From: Desulfurococcales archaeon
GTDB lineage: Archaea; Thermoproteota; Thermoprotei_A; Sulfolobales; Acidilobaceae
DNA: 41,999 nucleotides
Reading direction: 5' to 3'
NCBI GenBank assembly: GCA_015521115.1
Contig: WAOT01000029.1
Location: 1-41,999 of the forward strand
Shown here: positions 8,280-16,852 of the stretch, piece after piece
Layout of the letters: every line of letters begins with the position of its first letter
Numbering within the stretch: the first letter of the stretch is position 1
Position numbers and translations under genes: made by a program
Notes under the pieces: model-generated
Seen by the model: the letters and a program-made list of their open reading frames with translations, nothing else
The model's database searches: none
What the model was told of the DNA's origin: nothing

Positions 8280-9338
8280 CTACACTTGTAGTGCTACGAT
8301 CCTATCGGGTGGGATGTGGATTTTTACCTTATCACCCTTTGCGAGGCGCATAGTGTTTGGCATGTATGCTATCATACTGGCCCCACCTACTCTCAGTCTT
8401 ACCTCGAGCTTGTCGCCTAGGAACATGACGTTCTCTACCTCAGCATCGAACACGTTCTCGATGACATCGAACCCGGCCGTCTGGATGCCTTCCGGCCTCA
8501 CAACGATCTTGACGCGCCCCCTTATCATGTTATATGTGCTAGCAACAATATCTGCTCCAAGATCCGGAACCCTCACGAGAACCTTGTGGGGCTCTAGTAC
8601 CTCAATGACCTCGCCGTCGAGGATGTTACTCCTACCGAGGAAGTCCGCGACAAATAGCGTGGCCGGGCGGAAGTATAGCTCGTCTGGCTTTCCGACCTGT
8701 AGGATCTTGCCTTTGTTCATGACCGCAATCCTATCGCTCAAGCTGAGGGCCTCTATCTGGTCGTGAGTAACGTATACAGTAGTAATGTTCAGCCTCCTCT
8801 GCAGGTTCTTAAGCTCCTCCCTCATTTCAACCCTCATCTTCGCGTCCAGGTTGCTCAGGGGCTCATCGAGGAGTAGAACCTGCGGCTCGACGACCAGTGC
8901 TCTAGCAAGTGCAACCCTCTGCTGCTGCCCACCGCTCAGCTGTAGGGGGTACCTGTTCTCTAGGCCCTCTAGGCCCACCATCTCTAGGACTTCCTTTACT
9001 CTCCTCCTGATCTCGTCCTCGCTGAACTTCCTGAGGCGGAGGCCGTAGGCTACATTCTCGAAGACGGTCATGTGGGGCCAGAGGGCATAGTTCTGGAATA
9101 CCATTGCGGTGTTCCTTTCGTACGGCTTCTTAAACGTTACATCCACGTCATCGAAGTAGACGTGGCCCTCCTCCGGCACTTCGAACCCTGCTATGACCCT
9201 GAGGGTTGTGCTCTTACCACACCCGCTCGGCCCTATTATTGTGAAGAACTCCCCCGACTCGATGTCTAGGCTTACGTGGTCTACCGCCACTACTGGGCCG
9301 AAGACTTTTGTCACATTTTCGAGCCTTATCCTCGTCAT
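8280..9338 (-). CDS. ABC importer ATPase, Fbp/Pot/MalK type
   Basis: This 352-residue ATPase energises import. The nucleotide-binding domain shows Walker A GPSGCGKST (residues 36-44), Q-loop VFQNYALWP (Q82), signature LSGGQQQR (134-141), Walker B LLLDEP (D158) and the switch His in VYVTHDQ. The C-terminal 120 residues are a TOBE-type regulatory region as in FbpC, PotA and MalK. ATG at 9338 has GGAGGTG upstream. It follows the double permease by 28 nt, so the two form one transporter. Substrate could be ferric iron, polyamine, thiamine or similar; the sequence does not decide. Confidence 0.92.
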   Translation of the reverse strand: MTRIRLENVTKVFGPVVAVDHVSLDIESGEFFTIIGPSGCGKSTTLRVIAGFEVPEEGHVYFDDVDVTFKKPYERNTAMVFQNYALWPHMTVFENVAYGLRLRKFSEDEIRRRVKEVLEMVGLEGLENRYPLQLSGGQQQRVALARALVVEPQVLLLDEPLSNLDAKMRVEMREELKNLQRRLNITTVYVTHDQIEALSLSDRIAVMNKGKILQVGKPDELYFRPATLFVADFLGRSNILDGEVIEVLEPHKVLVRVPDLGADIVASTYNMIRGRVKIVVRPEGIQTAGFDVIENVFDAEVENVMFLGDKLEVRLRVGGASMIAYMPNTMRLAKGDKVKIHIPPDRIVALQV

Positions 9339-9366
9339 ACCCTCACACCTCCAGGCTTGGAGGGGT

Positions 9367-11649
9367 CTAGGCCCCTATGAAGGCGTAACTCTGTTTCAGC
9401 CCGACTACTATTAGCAGTATTGCGGCCAGCTGTATTAGTATTAAGAGTAATCCCATAGCCGCTGCTATCTGGATCCCCTCGAGGTGCCCTCCCTGGAAGA
9501 CGTCCATCATGTAGAACGTCATTGGGGCCTGGTCGGGTCTTAGGCCTCCGATCGTTATGCTTGTGCTAACCTCTGTGCTCACATAAATGAACCCTACGAC
9601 TGCACCGCTGACCAGGTATGTTATGATCAGGGGGAGCACGATGCCGAATACCGTCCTCCTCCTGGTGGCTCCCAGGTTCATGGCCGCCTCCTCTAGGTTC
9701 TCGTGAACCTGTTGTAGCCCTGCGTACACGCTCCTGAGGACGAAGGGCATCTTCCTAATCGTGTACGCGGTGATCAGGACTACCCATGCCTGGAATGTTG
9801 TGGGGCCGGAGAGCGGGTCTAGGGCTGTTCCGGTGAACAGCCTGTGGAAGAAGTAGAAGTATCCCAGCGCCACTACGAGTCCTGGGATGGCGAGTGGTAT
9901 AGTTCCTAGGGCGTCCAGCGTCTGCGAGAGCACTCTGATCCTGCCCCTTGAGACGCTGTAGGCCACCATTATCGATATGACTACTGCAAATACGACTGCC
10001 GTCAGGGCGTATGTCACCGTGTTCTTCACGTAGATGAATACGTCGGGATTCTTGAAGAGGGAGAGGAAGTACTTGAGCGTCGCCCCCTCCAGGCTAGGTT
10101 TGAAGGCGTTTGCTGGGGTCATGTTTAGGGCCATCATTATCACTGTCAGCTGGGGCATCATAGTCCAGATGATCAGGGGTAGAAGGAGGAAGTACACCAG
10201 TATTAGCCCGACCGGGCCCAGCTTCCTCTCCCTAGACTTCCACCTACCACCTTTAGCCACCATCGCATAACTCCTTAGCCCGACGTAGCTCTTAATGGCT
10301 AAGAACCCTACCACCGCTAACGCTAGCATTACGAACGCTAGGGCTGCGGCCTCGGGGAGAGTCGTGCCTATCTCGGTAGTGAAGGTCTGGTATATCTTAT
10401 AGCTCATCAGCCTCTGCTCCTGGAATACTATGGGGGCACCGAGATCCTCGAGGCTGAATATGAAGACTATTATGCTGCCAGCGGCTATGCCTGGGAGAGC
10501 TAATGGCAGGGTCACCGTCCTGAATAGGCGGAAGCCCTTCGCACCTAGGTTCTCCGCTTGCTCCTCAAGCGTGGGGTCAACTCCGAGGAAGCCTGCGTAG
10601 GCGTTTAGGTAGACTATCGGGTAGAACGCCATAATCTGTGCGATTGTGACACCCGCTAGCGCTCGGATCTCAACATCGAACCCGAAGAGCCTCTCGGTAA
10701 CCCATGATATAGGCCCTTGGGCGCCGAATAGGAGCCTCACAGCGTAGCTGTTGACGAAGGGTGTGACGAACAGTGGCACGACTGCTAGTAGTCTAATGAC
10801 CCCCTTACCGGGGAACCTGTAGCGGGCTAGGACGAAAGCTACCAGGACGCCGAGGAGTGTTGCTACTGTAGTTACTATCACGCTGTTTATGAGGCTGTTT
10901 AGTAGGATGCCGTGGTTCACTCCAGTTATTACTAATGTCTTATAACCTGTCTCGGAGGTTACAAATGTCCAGGGCTTCTCTGTTGCGAACCTGAAGAGGC
11001 TCACATACTTTCTGGCTGTGAACACTCTTTTGAAGTTGGCGTAGAAAGGTTCTCCTACTGGTGGTGTGAACGCGTTTAGTAGTATGAGTACAACGGGGAC
11101 GAGTAGGAAGACTACCAGTATAGTTGTACCGAGGGTTATGAATACGATGAGGAGGGCGTCGAGGCGGAAGAGGGCCGTCCTAACCCTCTTAGAGAATGGA
11201 GTCTTTATACCTACAGCCCTACTAGCCTTAAAGTTCCGCCAGAACTCGTCGGCCGAGTACAGGAATGAAGCGGCCAGCAGGGAGCTTAGGAGGATCGCTA
11301 CAGCTCTTGGTAGCCCCGGGATGCGGAGGAGCAGTATCATGGGGACATATATGTATGAGATTATCGACAGGAAGCTCCAGGAGAAGCTGAATTTCACTTT
11401 CGAGTAGTCCGCACCCTTGTAGAAGATGAGTACTGGGAATAGTAGTGCTATGAGCCACGCGATATACTCCGGGCCCCCTATACTACCGTAGCGGGCTCTT
11501 GGTAGGGGGGTGTTGGGCGCTGTTATCTCGTATGCGATATAGTATATGACGGCGGCTATGAGGCCGAAGAACAGGGCGTGACTCAGGCTATAGCTCCTAA
11601 CCCCGGCTTCAGCGTCCTGCGAGCTATTACTGGTAAGGCGGGGCTTCAT
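9367..11649 (-). CDS. ABC importer fused double permease, FbpB/ThiP type, with extra N-terminal membrane region
   Basis: This 760-residue membrane protein contains two complete permease units in one chain. Each has the cytoplasmic EAA-type loop that docks the ATPase: EEQAENLGAKGFRLFRTVTL near residue 355 and EEAAMNLGATRRRTVFGIVL near 655. FbpB and ThiP relatives are usually 500-560 residues. Here an extra N-terminal stretch of about 170 residues with three to four hydrophobic segments precedes the first canonical unit. ATG at 11649 has GGGGGTG about 10 nt upstream and a TATA-like element at 11703. The likely binding protein is at 18441, on the far side of the Liv operon. Confidence 0.9.
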   Translation of the reverse strand: MKPRLTSNSSQDAEAGVRSYSLSHALFFGLIAAVIYYIAYEITAPNTPLPRARYGSIGGPEYIAWLIALLFPVLIFYKGADYSKVKFSFSWSFLSIISYIYVPMILLLRIPGLPRAVAILLSSLLAASFLYSADEFWRNFKASRAVGIKTPFSKRVRTALFRLDALLIVFITLGTTILVVFLLVPVVLILLNAFTPPVGEPFYANFKRVFTARKYVSLFRFATEKPWTFVTSETGYKTLVITGVNHGILLNSLINSVIVTTVATLLGVLVAFVLARYRFPGKGVIRLLAVVPLFVTPFVNSYAVRLLFGAQGPISWVTERLFGFDVEIRALAGVTIAQIMAFYPIVYLNAYAGFLGVDPTLEEQAENLGAKGFRLFRTVTLPLALPGIAAGSIIVFIFSLEDLGAPIVFQEQRLMSYKIYQTFTTEIGTTLPEAAALAFVMLALAVVGFLAIKSYVGLRSYAMVAKGGRWKSRERKLGPVGLILVYFLLLPLIIWTMMPQLTVIMMALNMTPANAFKPSLEGATLKYFLSLFKNPDVFIYVKNTVTYALTAVVFAVVISIMVAYSVSRGRIRVLSQTLDALGTIPLAIPGLVVALGYFYFFHRLFTGTALDPLSGPTTFQAWVVLITAYTIRKMPFVLRSVYAGLQQVHENLEEAAMNLGATRRRTVFGIVLPLIITYLVSGAVVGFIYVSTEVSTSITIGGLRPDQAPMTFYMMDVFQGGHLEGIQIAAAMGLLLILIQLAAILLIVVGLKQSYAFIGA

Positions 11650-11702
11650 CTGATTAGAGCACCCCCTCCAGGCGCACCCCTAAGACCTGTTCTGTCCTCG
11701 CC

Positions 11703-11712
11703 CTATAATAAA
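11703..11712 (-). promoter_or_regulatory. TATA-like element for the permease-ATPase operon
   Basis: On the minus strand this reads TTTATTATAG, about 55 nt upstream of the permease ATG at 11649, which would give a leader of about 30 nt containing the GGGGGTG ribosome site. It separates this operon from the Liv genes, which end at 11772. Confidence 0.45.
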
Positions 11713-11771
11713 CGATGGAGGGTTGGGAGAGTATTGACTTATTTTCGAATGTGGGACGGTTTCGGCGCATG

Positions 11772-12497
11772 CTATATTCCTAGATAGGCTTCTCTCACCC
11801 TCGGGTTCTCCTCGAGCTCCTCGACTGTCCCTTCAAGGACGATCCTACCGTTTTCCATTATGTAGCCGTAGTTTGCGATCTGGAGGCTCATATGGACGTT
11901 CTGCTCTACTAGGAGTACGGTGAGGCCCAGCTCATCCCTTAGCTTGGCTATCGTGGAGGCTATGTCCTGGACGAGCTTGGGGGCGAGGCCGAGGCTCGGC
12001 TCATCGAACATTAGCATCTCAGGGTTAAGCATGAGCCCCCGGGCTATTGCCAGCATCTGCTGCTCTCCACCGCTTAGCGTACCAGCTTTCTGCTTCCTCC
12101 TCTCCTTAAGTCTGGGGAAGAGCGAGTAGACCAGGTCTAGGAGCTCTTCAACCTTGTTCCTAGACCTCGGCGTCTTAGCTGCGAGTGTCAGGTGCTCTTC
12201 TACTGTCAGGTTGGGCCATAAGCGTCTACCCTCAGGTACAAGGACTAAGCCCATGGTCGTCTTCTTATGGGGTGGGACGTGTGTGACGTCTTCCCCCTTG
12301 AATAGTATTCTGCCCTTCCAGGGGTCGATAACCCCCATTATTGACCACAGGGTTGTACTCTTGCCGGCACCGTTGCTCCCCAGTAGGGCCGTTATCTCCC
12401 CCTTCCTCACCTTAAGGTTGACCCCAAAGAGGACTTGGGTCTCACCGTATCCGGACTCGAGATCTTCTACCACGAGCATGTACTCCTGACCGGCCAT
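11772..12497 (-). CDS. livF: Branched-chain amino-acid-type ABC importer ATPase LivF
   Basis: This is the second ATPase of the Liv importer, 241 residues. It has Walker A GSNGAGKST, Q-loop region LVPEGRRLWPNLTV, signature LSGGEQQMLAIARG, Walker B LMFDEPSLGLAPK and the H-loop region LLVEQNVHMS, all typical of LivF. The start codon lies 7 nt after livG; an internal ATG six codons later is possible. It is the last gene of livKHMGF. The family imports leucine, isoleucine, valine and, in some members, other amino acids or amides; specificity cannot be read here. Confidence 0.93.
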   Translation of the reverse strand: MAGQEYMLVVEDLESGYGETQVLFGVNLKVRKGEITALLGSNGAGKSTTLWSIMGVIDPWKGRILFKGEDVTHVPPHKKTTMGLVLVPEGRRLWPNLTVEEHLTLAAKTPRSRNKVEELLDLVYSLFPRLKERRKQKAGTLSGGEQQMLAIARGLMLNPEMLMFDEPSLGLAPKLVQDIASTIAKLRDELGLTVLLVEQNVHMSLQIANYGYIMENGRIVLEGTVEELEENPRVREAYLGI

Positions 12498-12504
12498 CCT
12501 GCTC

Positions 12505-13275
12505 TCACCTCCTCAACCTCTTAACGAATTTGAGTGCCATCTCCGGGTCTCCAAGGTAGGCTGCAACGACCTCCGGGTTTGTTGCGACCTCTTCGGGCGT
12601 GCCTTGCGCTATGAGCCTACCGAAGTGGAGTACTACTATCCTGTCTGCGAGGTTCATGACAGCATGCATTACGTGCTCTATCATGATCATCGTTATCTTC
12701 TTCTCGTCCCTAACCTTCCTCAACAGTTTAATCATTTTAGCGACCTCACTCGGGTTGAGGCCCGCTAGAACCTCGTCAAGTAGTAGCAGTTCAGGCTCCT
12801 GGGCTAATGCCCTGGCCAGCTCCAGCCTCTTCTTCTCCTGGATGTTTAGGAGTCTCGCTGGCATCTCCGCCTTGTCCCTTAAGCCTACGAACTCCAGCAC
12901 GCTCAAGGCGATCTCTCTGGCTTCATCCTCAGTAATTGTATCATGCCTGGGCCCGAACAGGGCCCCTATCATTGTGTTCTCGAGGACTGTCAGGTCTCCG
13001 AAGGGCTTTACTATCTGGTGCGTCCTACTGATGCCGAGTCTCGCGATCGAGTGCGGCTTCATCCCTGTAATATCCCTACCCTTGAAATAGACCCTGCCCT
13101 CCTCCGGCTTGTATACTCCGGTGATGACGTTGAACATCGTGGTCTTCCCTGCCCCGTTCGGGCCTATGAGGCCTAAGATCTCCCCCTCGTTGACGTAGAA
13201 GGAGACATGGTCTAAGGCCAGGAGGCCGCCGAACCTCTTCGTAATGTTCTCCACCTTAAGTATCTCCCGGGCCAT
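12505..13275 (-). CDS. livG: Branched-chain amino-acid-type ABC importer ATPase LivG, variant signature loop
   Basis: This 256-residue ATPase pairs with LivF. Walker A (GPNGAGKTT), the Q-loop area (ISRTHQIVKPFGDLTV), Walker B (LLLLDEVLAGLNP) and the H-loop (MIEHVMH) are intact. The ABC signature is replaced by LLNIQEKKRLELARAL, with no LSGGQ. A similar loss of SGGQ occurs in part of the LivG subfamily, so it need not mean inactivity. The C-terminal ATNPEVVAAYLGD is a LivG hallmark. It is tightly packed between livM (12 nt gap) and livF. Confidence 0.93.
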   Translation of the reverse strand: MAREILKVENITKRFGGLLALDHVSFYVNEGEILGLIGPNGAGKTTMFNVITGVYKPEEGRVYFKGRDITGMKPHSIARLGISRTHQIVKPFGDLTVLENTMIGALFGPRHDTITEDEAREIALSVLEFVGLRDKAEMPARLLNIQEKKRLELARALAQEPELLLLDEVLAGLNPSEVAKMIKLLRKVRDEKKITMIMIEHVMHAVMNLADRIVVLHFGRLIAQGTPEEVATNPEVVAAYLGDPEMALKFVKRLRR

Positions 13276-13287
13276 TTCAGATCACCT

Positions 13288-14292
13288 CTAGATCAGGTAC
13301 TCCCTGAGCTGCCTGTACTTCGACTTGATGAGGCCTGCGACACCCTCTGGGAAGACGCTTACTACTATGATTACGATGGCGCCAACGATGATGTATGCGA
13401 GATCCTTTGCGTATAGCTGTGTGGCCTTTATTATGACGTAGTAGATGAGAGAGCCTATTATTGGCCCGTTGAACGTTCCTAGGCCTCCTATCACGTTCAT
13501 CACTATCATGTCAACGCTCTTGCTGAGGCTGAAGAAGTCCGGGAAGATCCCGCTCGTCCTCCAGCTACTCAGGCTACCCCAAAGGGCAGCCATCGCCGCG
13601 GCTATCGCGAACGCCTGAACCTTGTACCTGTAAGTATTAACTCCTAGGACTTCCGCAGCGTCCTCGTCCTCTCTTATTGCTGCCAGCCCGTAGCCGAACT
13701 TTGAGACCCTAATGATGTACGCTATCAGTACCGTCAGTATAAGCCCCGCAAGGTAAAGGAAGTAGGTCTTCTCGAGGAACCTCTCATACCCGATGTACAT
13801 GTAGTCGCTCCCGCCAGTGGCGTAGAGTGACTCGAGGTAGAGTATGACGTAGTCGAGGCCTATTGTGGCTATAGCGAAGAATGCCCCCCTAAGACGGAGT
13901 ACTGCGGCGCCAACAGTTACAGCTAGGAGGACTGCTAGGGCCATTCCTAGGAGGGTGCCGACCACAAGGATTGCATAGCTGTGCCCGTGTAGGAAGCTTA
14001 GTACTCCAGACTCACTTGCTAGCCTGTTGAAAGTGTATACGAGAGTCCACCCGCCCACGCCATAGAACACTACGTGGCCGAAGCTAACGTATCCCGCATA
14101 GCTCATTATGATAGCCATGCTCAGGGCTATACCGATATAGTACATGGCGTCCATGGCGTATCCTGGGATGTTCGCGCCTATCCTGCCGTACCAGAAGAGT
14201 ACACCTATTACTATGAAGACCGCTAGGAGGGCTAGTGAGAGGTAGAAGCCTTTCCTCGTAAAGGCCAGCATAAGACCTTTACCCGGCGCCAT
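13288..14292 (-). CDS. livM: Branched-chain amino-acid-type ABC importer permease LivM
   Basis: This is one of two membrane subunits of the Liv importer, 334 residues, with about eight to ten hydrophobic segments. Family features include SYAGYVSFGHVVFYGVGGW, a GAFFAIATIGL block, the ATPase-docking loop around AAIREDEDAAEVLGVN and VIGGLGTFNGPIIGS. The ATG at 14292 is preceded by GGAGGTGAT, placed inside the end of livH, so translation of the two is probably coupled. Confidence 0.93.
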   Translation of the reverse strand: MAPGKGLMLAFTRKGFYLSLALLAVFIVIGVLFWYGRIGANIPGYAMDAMYYIGIALSMAIIMSYAGYVSFGHVVFYGVGGWTLVYTFNRLASESGVLSFLHGHSYAILVVGTLLGMALAVLLAVTVGAAVLRLRGAFFAIATIGLDYVILYLESLYATGGSDYMYIGYERFLEKTYFLYLAGLILTVLIAYIIRVSKFGYGLAAIREDEDAAEVLGVNTYRYKVQAFAIAAAMAALWGSLSSWRTSGIFPDFFSLSKSVDMIVMNVIGGLGTFNGPIIGSLIYYVIIKATQLYAKDLAYIIVGAIVIIVVSVFPEGVAGLIKSKYRQLREYLI

Positions 14293-14298
14293 ATCTTA

Positions 14299-15231
14299 TC
14301 ACCTCCCGAATAGGCCCTTCGGCCTCACTATGAGGATTATCAGGAGGATGGCGAAGGCGACGCTGAGGCTTATCTCGCTATGGCCCGTGAGGGCTAGTGT
14401 TATATTGTATGTGAGACCTATGATCAGCCCCCCGATAAGTGTCCCGATCAGGCTCCCAAGGCCTCCTAAGACTACTATGACGAAGCTGAGGGGCGCTATT
14501 TGCGATTCCAGCCCTACACTTATCCCGCTTGATAGGTAGATCGCGTACAAGGCCCCGGCTATCAACGCCATAATCGTAGATATTATTGTCGTCAAAAGCT
14601 TGACCTTGACCGGGTCGTAACCGGTCAGGGCAACAGCCCTAGAGTCCTCCGCTACCGCACGAATAGCTAACCCCCAGACTGTTTTCCTGAGGAATAGCTC
14701 AGTTACGAGGACAAGCACTACCCCAAGGCCTGCTCCGAGAAGTTTCGTGTATTCAAGGTGTGTCCCCGCGACCTCGAGATATGTTTTACCGTGTATCGAT
14801 AGTGTCCACCCTGAGAGGCCCTCGTTAGACAGGATCCAGCCCCTGTTGACGGCGAACGTTATGATCCCTAGGATGAGTATTCCGAACCCGAAGGTGCTCA
14901 TCAGGCTTGACATCTCAATCTTCAAGGTCATAGTCTCGGCTTTACCGATTATGAGGTGAAGGGATGAGTAGTAGAATGCTATCCCTACTAGTGCCCCTAT
15001 AACGAAGGCGAGAGCGGGTGACAGGGTTGGTGAGACGTTTAGGATGTACTTGTAGAAGATGACACTAGTTAGCATACCGGTTACCACGAGGTACCCATGG
15101 CTTAGGTTGACGACCTTCATAACACCCCAAATCAGGGTAAGACCGCTGGCCAGGGCGCCGAGCATTAGGCCATATACTAGGCCCGAGAGTGTGTTTGAAA
15201 CGAGCAGTTGAGAGCTTAACTCAACGGCCAT
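14299..15231 (-). CDS. livH: Branched-chain amino-acid-type ABC importer permease LivH
   Basis: This is the partner membrane subunit to LivM, about 310 residues. Family blocks include SGLTLIWGVMKVVNLSHG near the N-terminus, the cytoplasmic loop AIRAVAEDSRAVALTGYD and VLGGLGSLIGTLIGGLIIG. A GTG at 15246 is possible, but the ATG at 15231 has GGGTGG 5 nt upstream and starts with a more usual LivH N-terminus, so I chose it. The gene begins about 150 nt downstream of livK, beyond a terminator-like hairpin. Confidence 0.92.
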   Translation of the reverse strand: MAVELSSQLLVSNTLSGLVYGLMLGALASGLTLIWGVMKVVNLSHGYLVVTGMLTSVIFYKYILNVSPTLSPALAFVIGALVGIAFYYSSLHLIIGKAETMTLKIEMSSLMSTFGFGILILGIITFAVNRGWILSNEGLSGWTLSIHGKTYLEVAGTHLEYTKLLGAGLGVVLVLVTELFLRKTVWGLAIRAVAEDSRAVALTGYDPVKVKLLTTIISTIMALIAGALYAIYLSSGISVGLESQIAPLSFVIVVLGGLGSLIGTLIGGLIIGLTYNITLALTGHSEISLSVAFAILLIILIVRPKGLFGR

Positions 15232-15324
15232 ATATTCCACCCACACCTCTCTAGCGCTGGTTTATCCCACGGTTTACACACTAACCCCTTGTACTTTAAC
15301 TAAGCCTGTCCTGCTTGGGGGATT

Positions 15325-15346
15325 AAAAAAGGCGGGGGATCCCCCC
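15325..15346 (-). terminator. GC palindrome plus T-run between livK and livH
   Basis: GGGGGATCCCCC (15334-15345) is a perfect 12-bp palindrome. On the minus strand it is followed after three bases by six T (15325-15330), the layout of an intrinsic terminator. A second T-run lies closer to livK (around 15365). It sits between the binding-protein gene and the permease genes and could lower downstream expression. Confidence 0.5.
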
Positions 15347-15382
15347 AATATTTGTGGGAGATATTTTAAAAAACAATAAATT

Positions 15383-16690
15383 TTAGCTCCACCAGTTAGG
15401 CGGCGCTATTAGTGGTTGGGCTTCAGCGACCTCTGGCGGGTAGACTACGACTAGCTTTAGTTCCCCGTTGATCTTCTGCCATTGGATTACGACCATCTCG
15501 TGTGCGACCTGCTTACCCGTCTGCGGGTCGATCTTGAGCTTTCCGAAGAACGTGTAGAGGGCTAGGTCGTTCATAGCATCCCTCACCGCGGTGCTGTCTA
15601 GGCTGTTGGCCTTCTTGATAGCCTCCACGAGGAACACTATAGAGGCACCGGCCTCTGCAGCCTGATAGGCCGGGGCCTCTATGCCCTGGCAGTCCTTGTA
15701 GTTCTTTGTCAGGTTCTGGAACTCGCTAAGCCACTCATCCGTCGTCGGGCCGGCCCATGTGTAGCCGGAGGGCACGTTGTCGGGGCTGTAGTTCACGCTA
15801 GGCGCCCACTGCGCTGGGGCTGCCACCCCTATTGCTGCATCCTCTCCAACGGCATCAGGGAAGTTCGGCTGTGCCGGCGCTACAAGTATGGAGATGAACT
15901 TTAGCTTCCATCCCAGGTTCTTAGCAGTGCTTATGAGGTGCTGTCCGTCGTCGAAGTGGCCTCCGCCTATTAGGACGTTAGCCCCAGCCTGCATCGCCTG
16001 TTGGACGTATGGTGTGAAGTCTGTGGTACCCTTAGGGTAGCTCTGGTTGTAGACCACCTGGAGTCCGAGCTCCTGTGCCTTCTGTGCTGCACCCTTGATG
16101 ACGGACTTGCTGAACTCGCTGCTCTCCCATATAAATGCGATCTTAGCGTCAGGGACGTTCTCCTTCACGATCTCGAGGGAGCTGGCGAAGTACTTGCTGG
16201 CGGGTGTCAGCACCTGGACGATGTAGTGGTATCCCTTCTCGAAGATCGCGTCACTAGCGCCTCCGTGGCTGATCATTACGATCTTGTACTGCTCTGCTAT
16301 AGAAGCTGCAGCCGATGTCAGGCCGCTACTGTAGGGGGCGAGGAGGAACTGGGCGTGATCGCTTGTGATAAGCTTAGTGTAAACGCTCTGGACTCTGTCC
16401 CTCTGCGACTGGTCGTCGTAGTAGATGAGTTTGAGCTTATAGGTCTTCCCACCGACAGTGATGCCTCCATGCTTGTTATACCAGTTTACAGCCGCGAGAG
16501 CGCCACACAGTGCTTGGTGGCCCTCGTCCTGGAATTTGCCGGTCAGGCTGATGCTCATGCCTATCGTTATTGTTCCTACCTGCTCACCTCCGCCGCCACC
16601 GCCTCCGCCGCCTCTCATGAGGGCCCAGGCGGCTCCGGCGATAATTATTATTATGATAATTATTGCCGCAAGTGCCGCGTTCCTACTCAC
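15383..16690 (-). CDS. livK: Branched-chain amino-acid-type substrate-binding protein with N-terminal tether
   Basis: This is the extracellular binding subunit of the Liv importer, 435 residues, a periplasmic-binding-protein type 1 fold (IGMSISLTG, YYDDQSQRDRV, GGHFDDGQHL). The N-terminus is unusual: after MSRNAALAA come eight Ile, then AGAAWALM, then nine consecutive Gly (residues 27-35) before the folded domain. There is no lipobox Cys at a cleavage site. I read this as a membrane anchor plus flexible glycine linker, although cleavage by a class III-type peptidase cannot be excluded. It starts at GTG and is first in livKHMGF. Confidence 0.92.
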   Translation of the reverse strand: MSRNAALAAIIIIIIIIAGAAWALMRGGGGGGGGGEQVGTITIGMSISLTGKFQDEGHQALCGALAAVNWYNKHGGITVGGKTYKLKLIYYDDQSQRDRVQSVYTKLITSDHAQFLLAPYSSGLTSAAASIAEQYKIVMISHGGASDAIFEKGYHYIVQVLTPASKYFASSLEIVKENVPDAKIAFIWESSEFSKSVIKGAAQKAQELGLQVVYNQSYPKGTTDFTPYVQQAMQAGANVLIGGGHFDDGQHLISTAKNLGWKLKFISILVAPAQPNFPDAVGEDAAIGVAAPAQWAPSVNYSPDNVPSGYTWAGPTTDEWLSEFQNLTKNYKDCQGIEAPAYQAAEAGASIVFLVEAIKKANSLDSTAVRDAMNDLALYTFFGKLKIDPQTGKQVAHEMVVIQWQKINGELKLVVVYPPEVAEAQPLIAPPNWWS

Positions 16691-16762
16691 GAAACCACAC
16701 CCCGCATGTTACACTCCATAGATCGATTTGTGTCCTCACGGTGGGACTAACGGCTGAAGACC

Positions 16763-16775
16763 ATTTAAAAAGTTT
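16763..16775 (-). promoter_or_regulatory. TATA-like promoter element for livK
   Basis: On the minus strand this reads AACTTTTTAAATG, with purines and A upstream as in a BRE-TATA pair. It lies about 75 nt before the livK GTG at 16690, implying a leader of about 50 nt. It is the best promoter candidate in the 162-nt divergent gap. Confidence 0.4.
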
Positions 16776-16852
16776 TAGGTAAATCCGCTACAGGTACATA
16801 AACGGGGAGGGGTATTCCTTAACCTTAACCATAGCCTATCAAAGAAATTTAG

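Noticed and set aside
16001-16750. Long open frame (249 codons) antisense to livK
   Set aside because: It mirrors the livK codons, has no family features and crosses the livK promoter; it is a shadow of the real gene.
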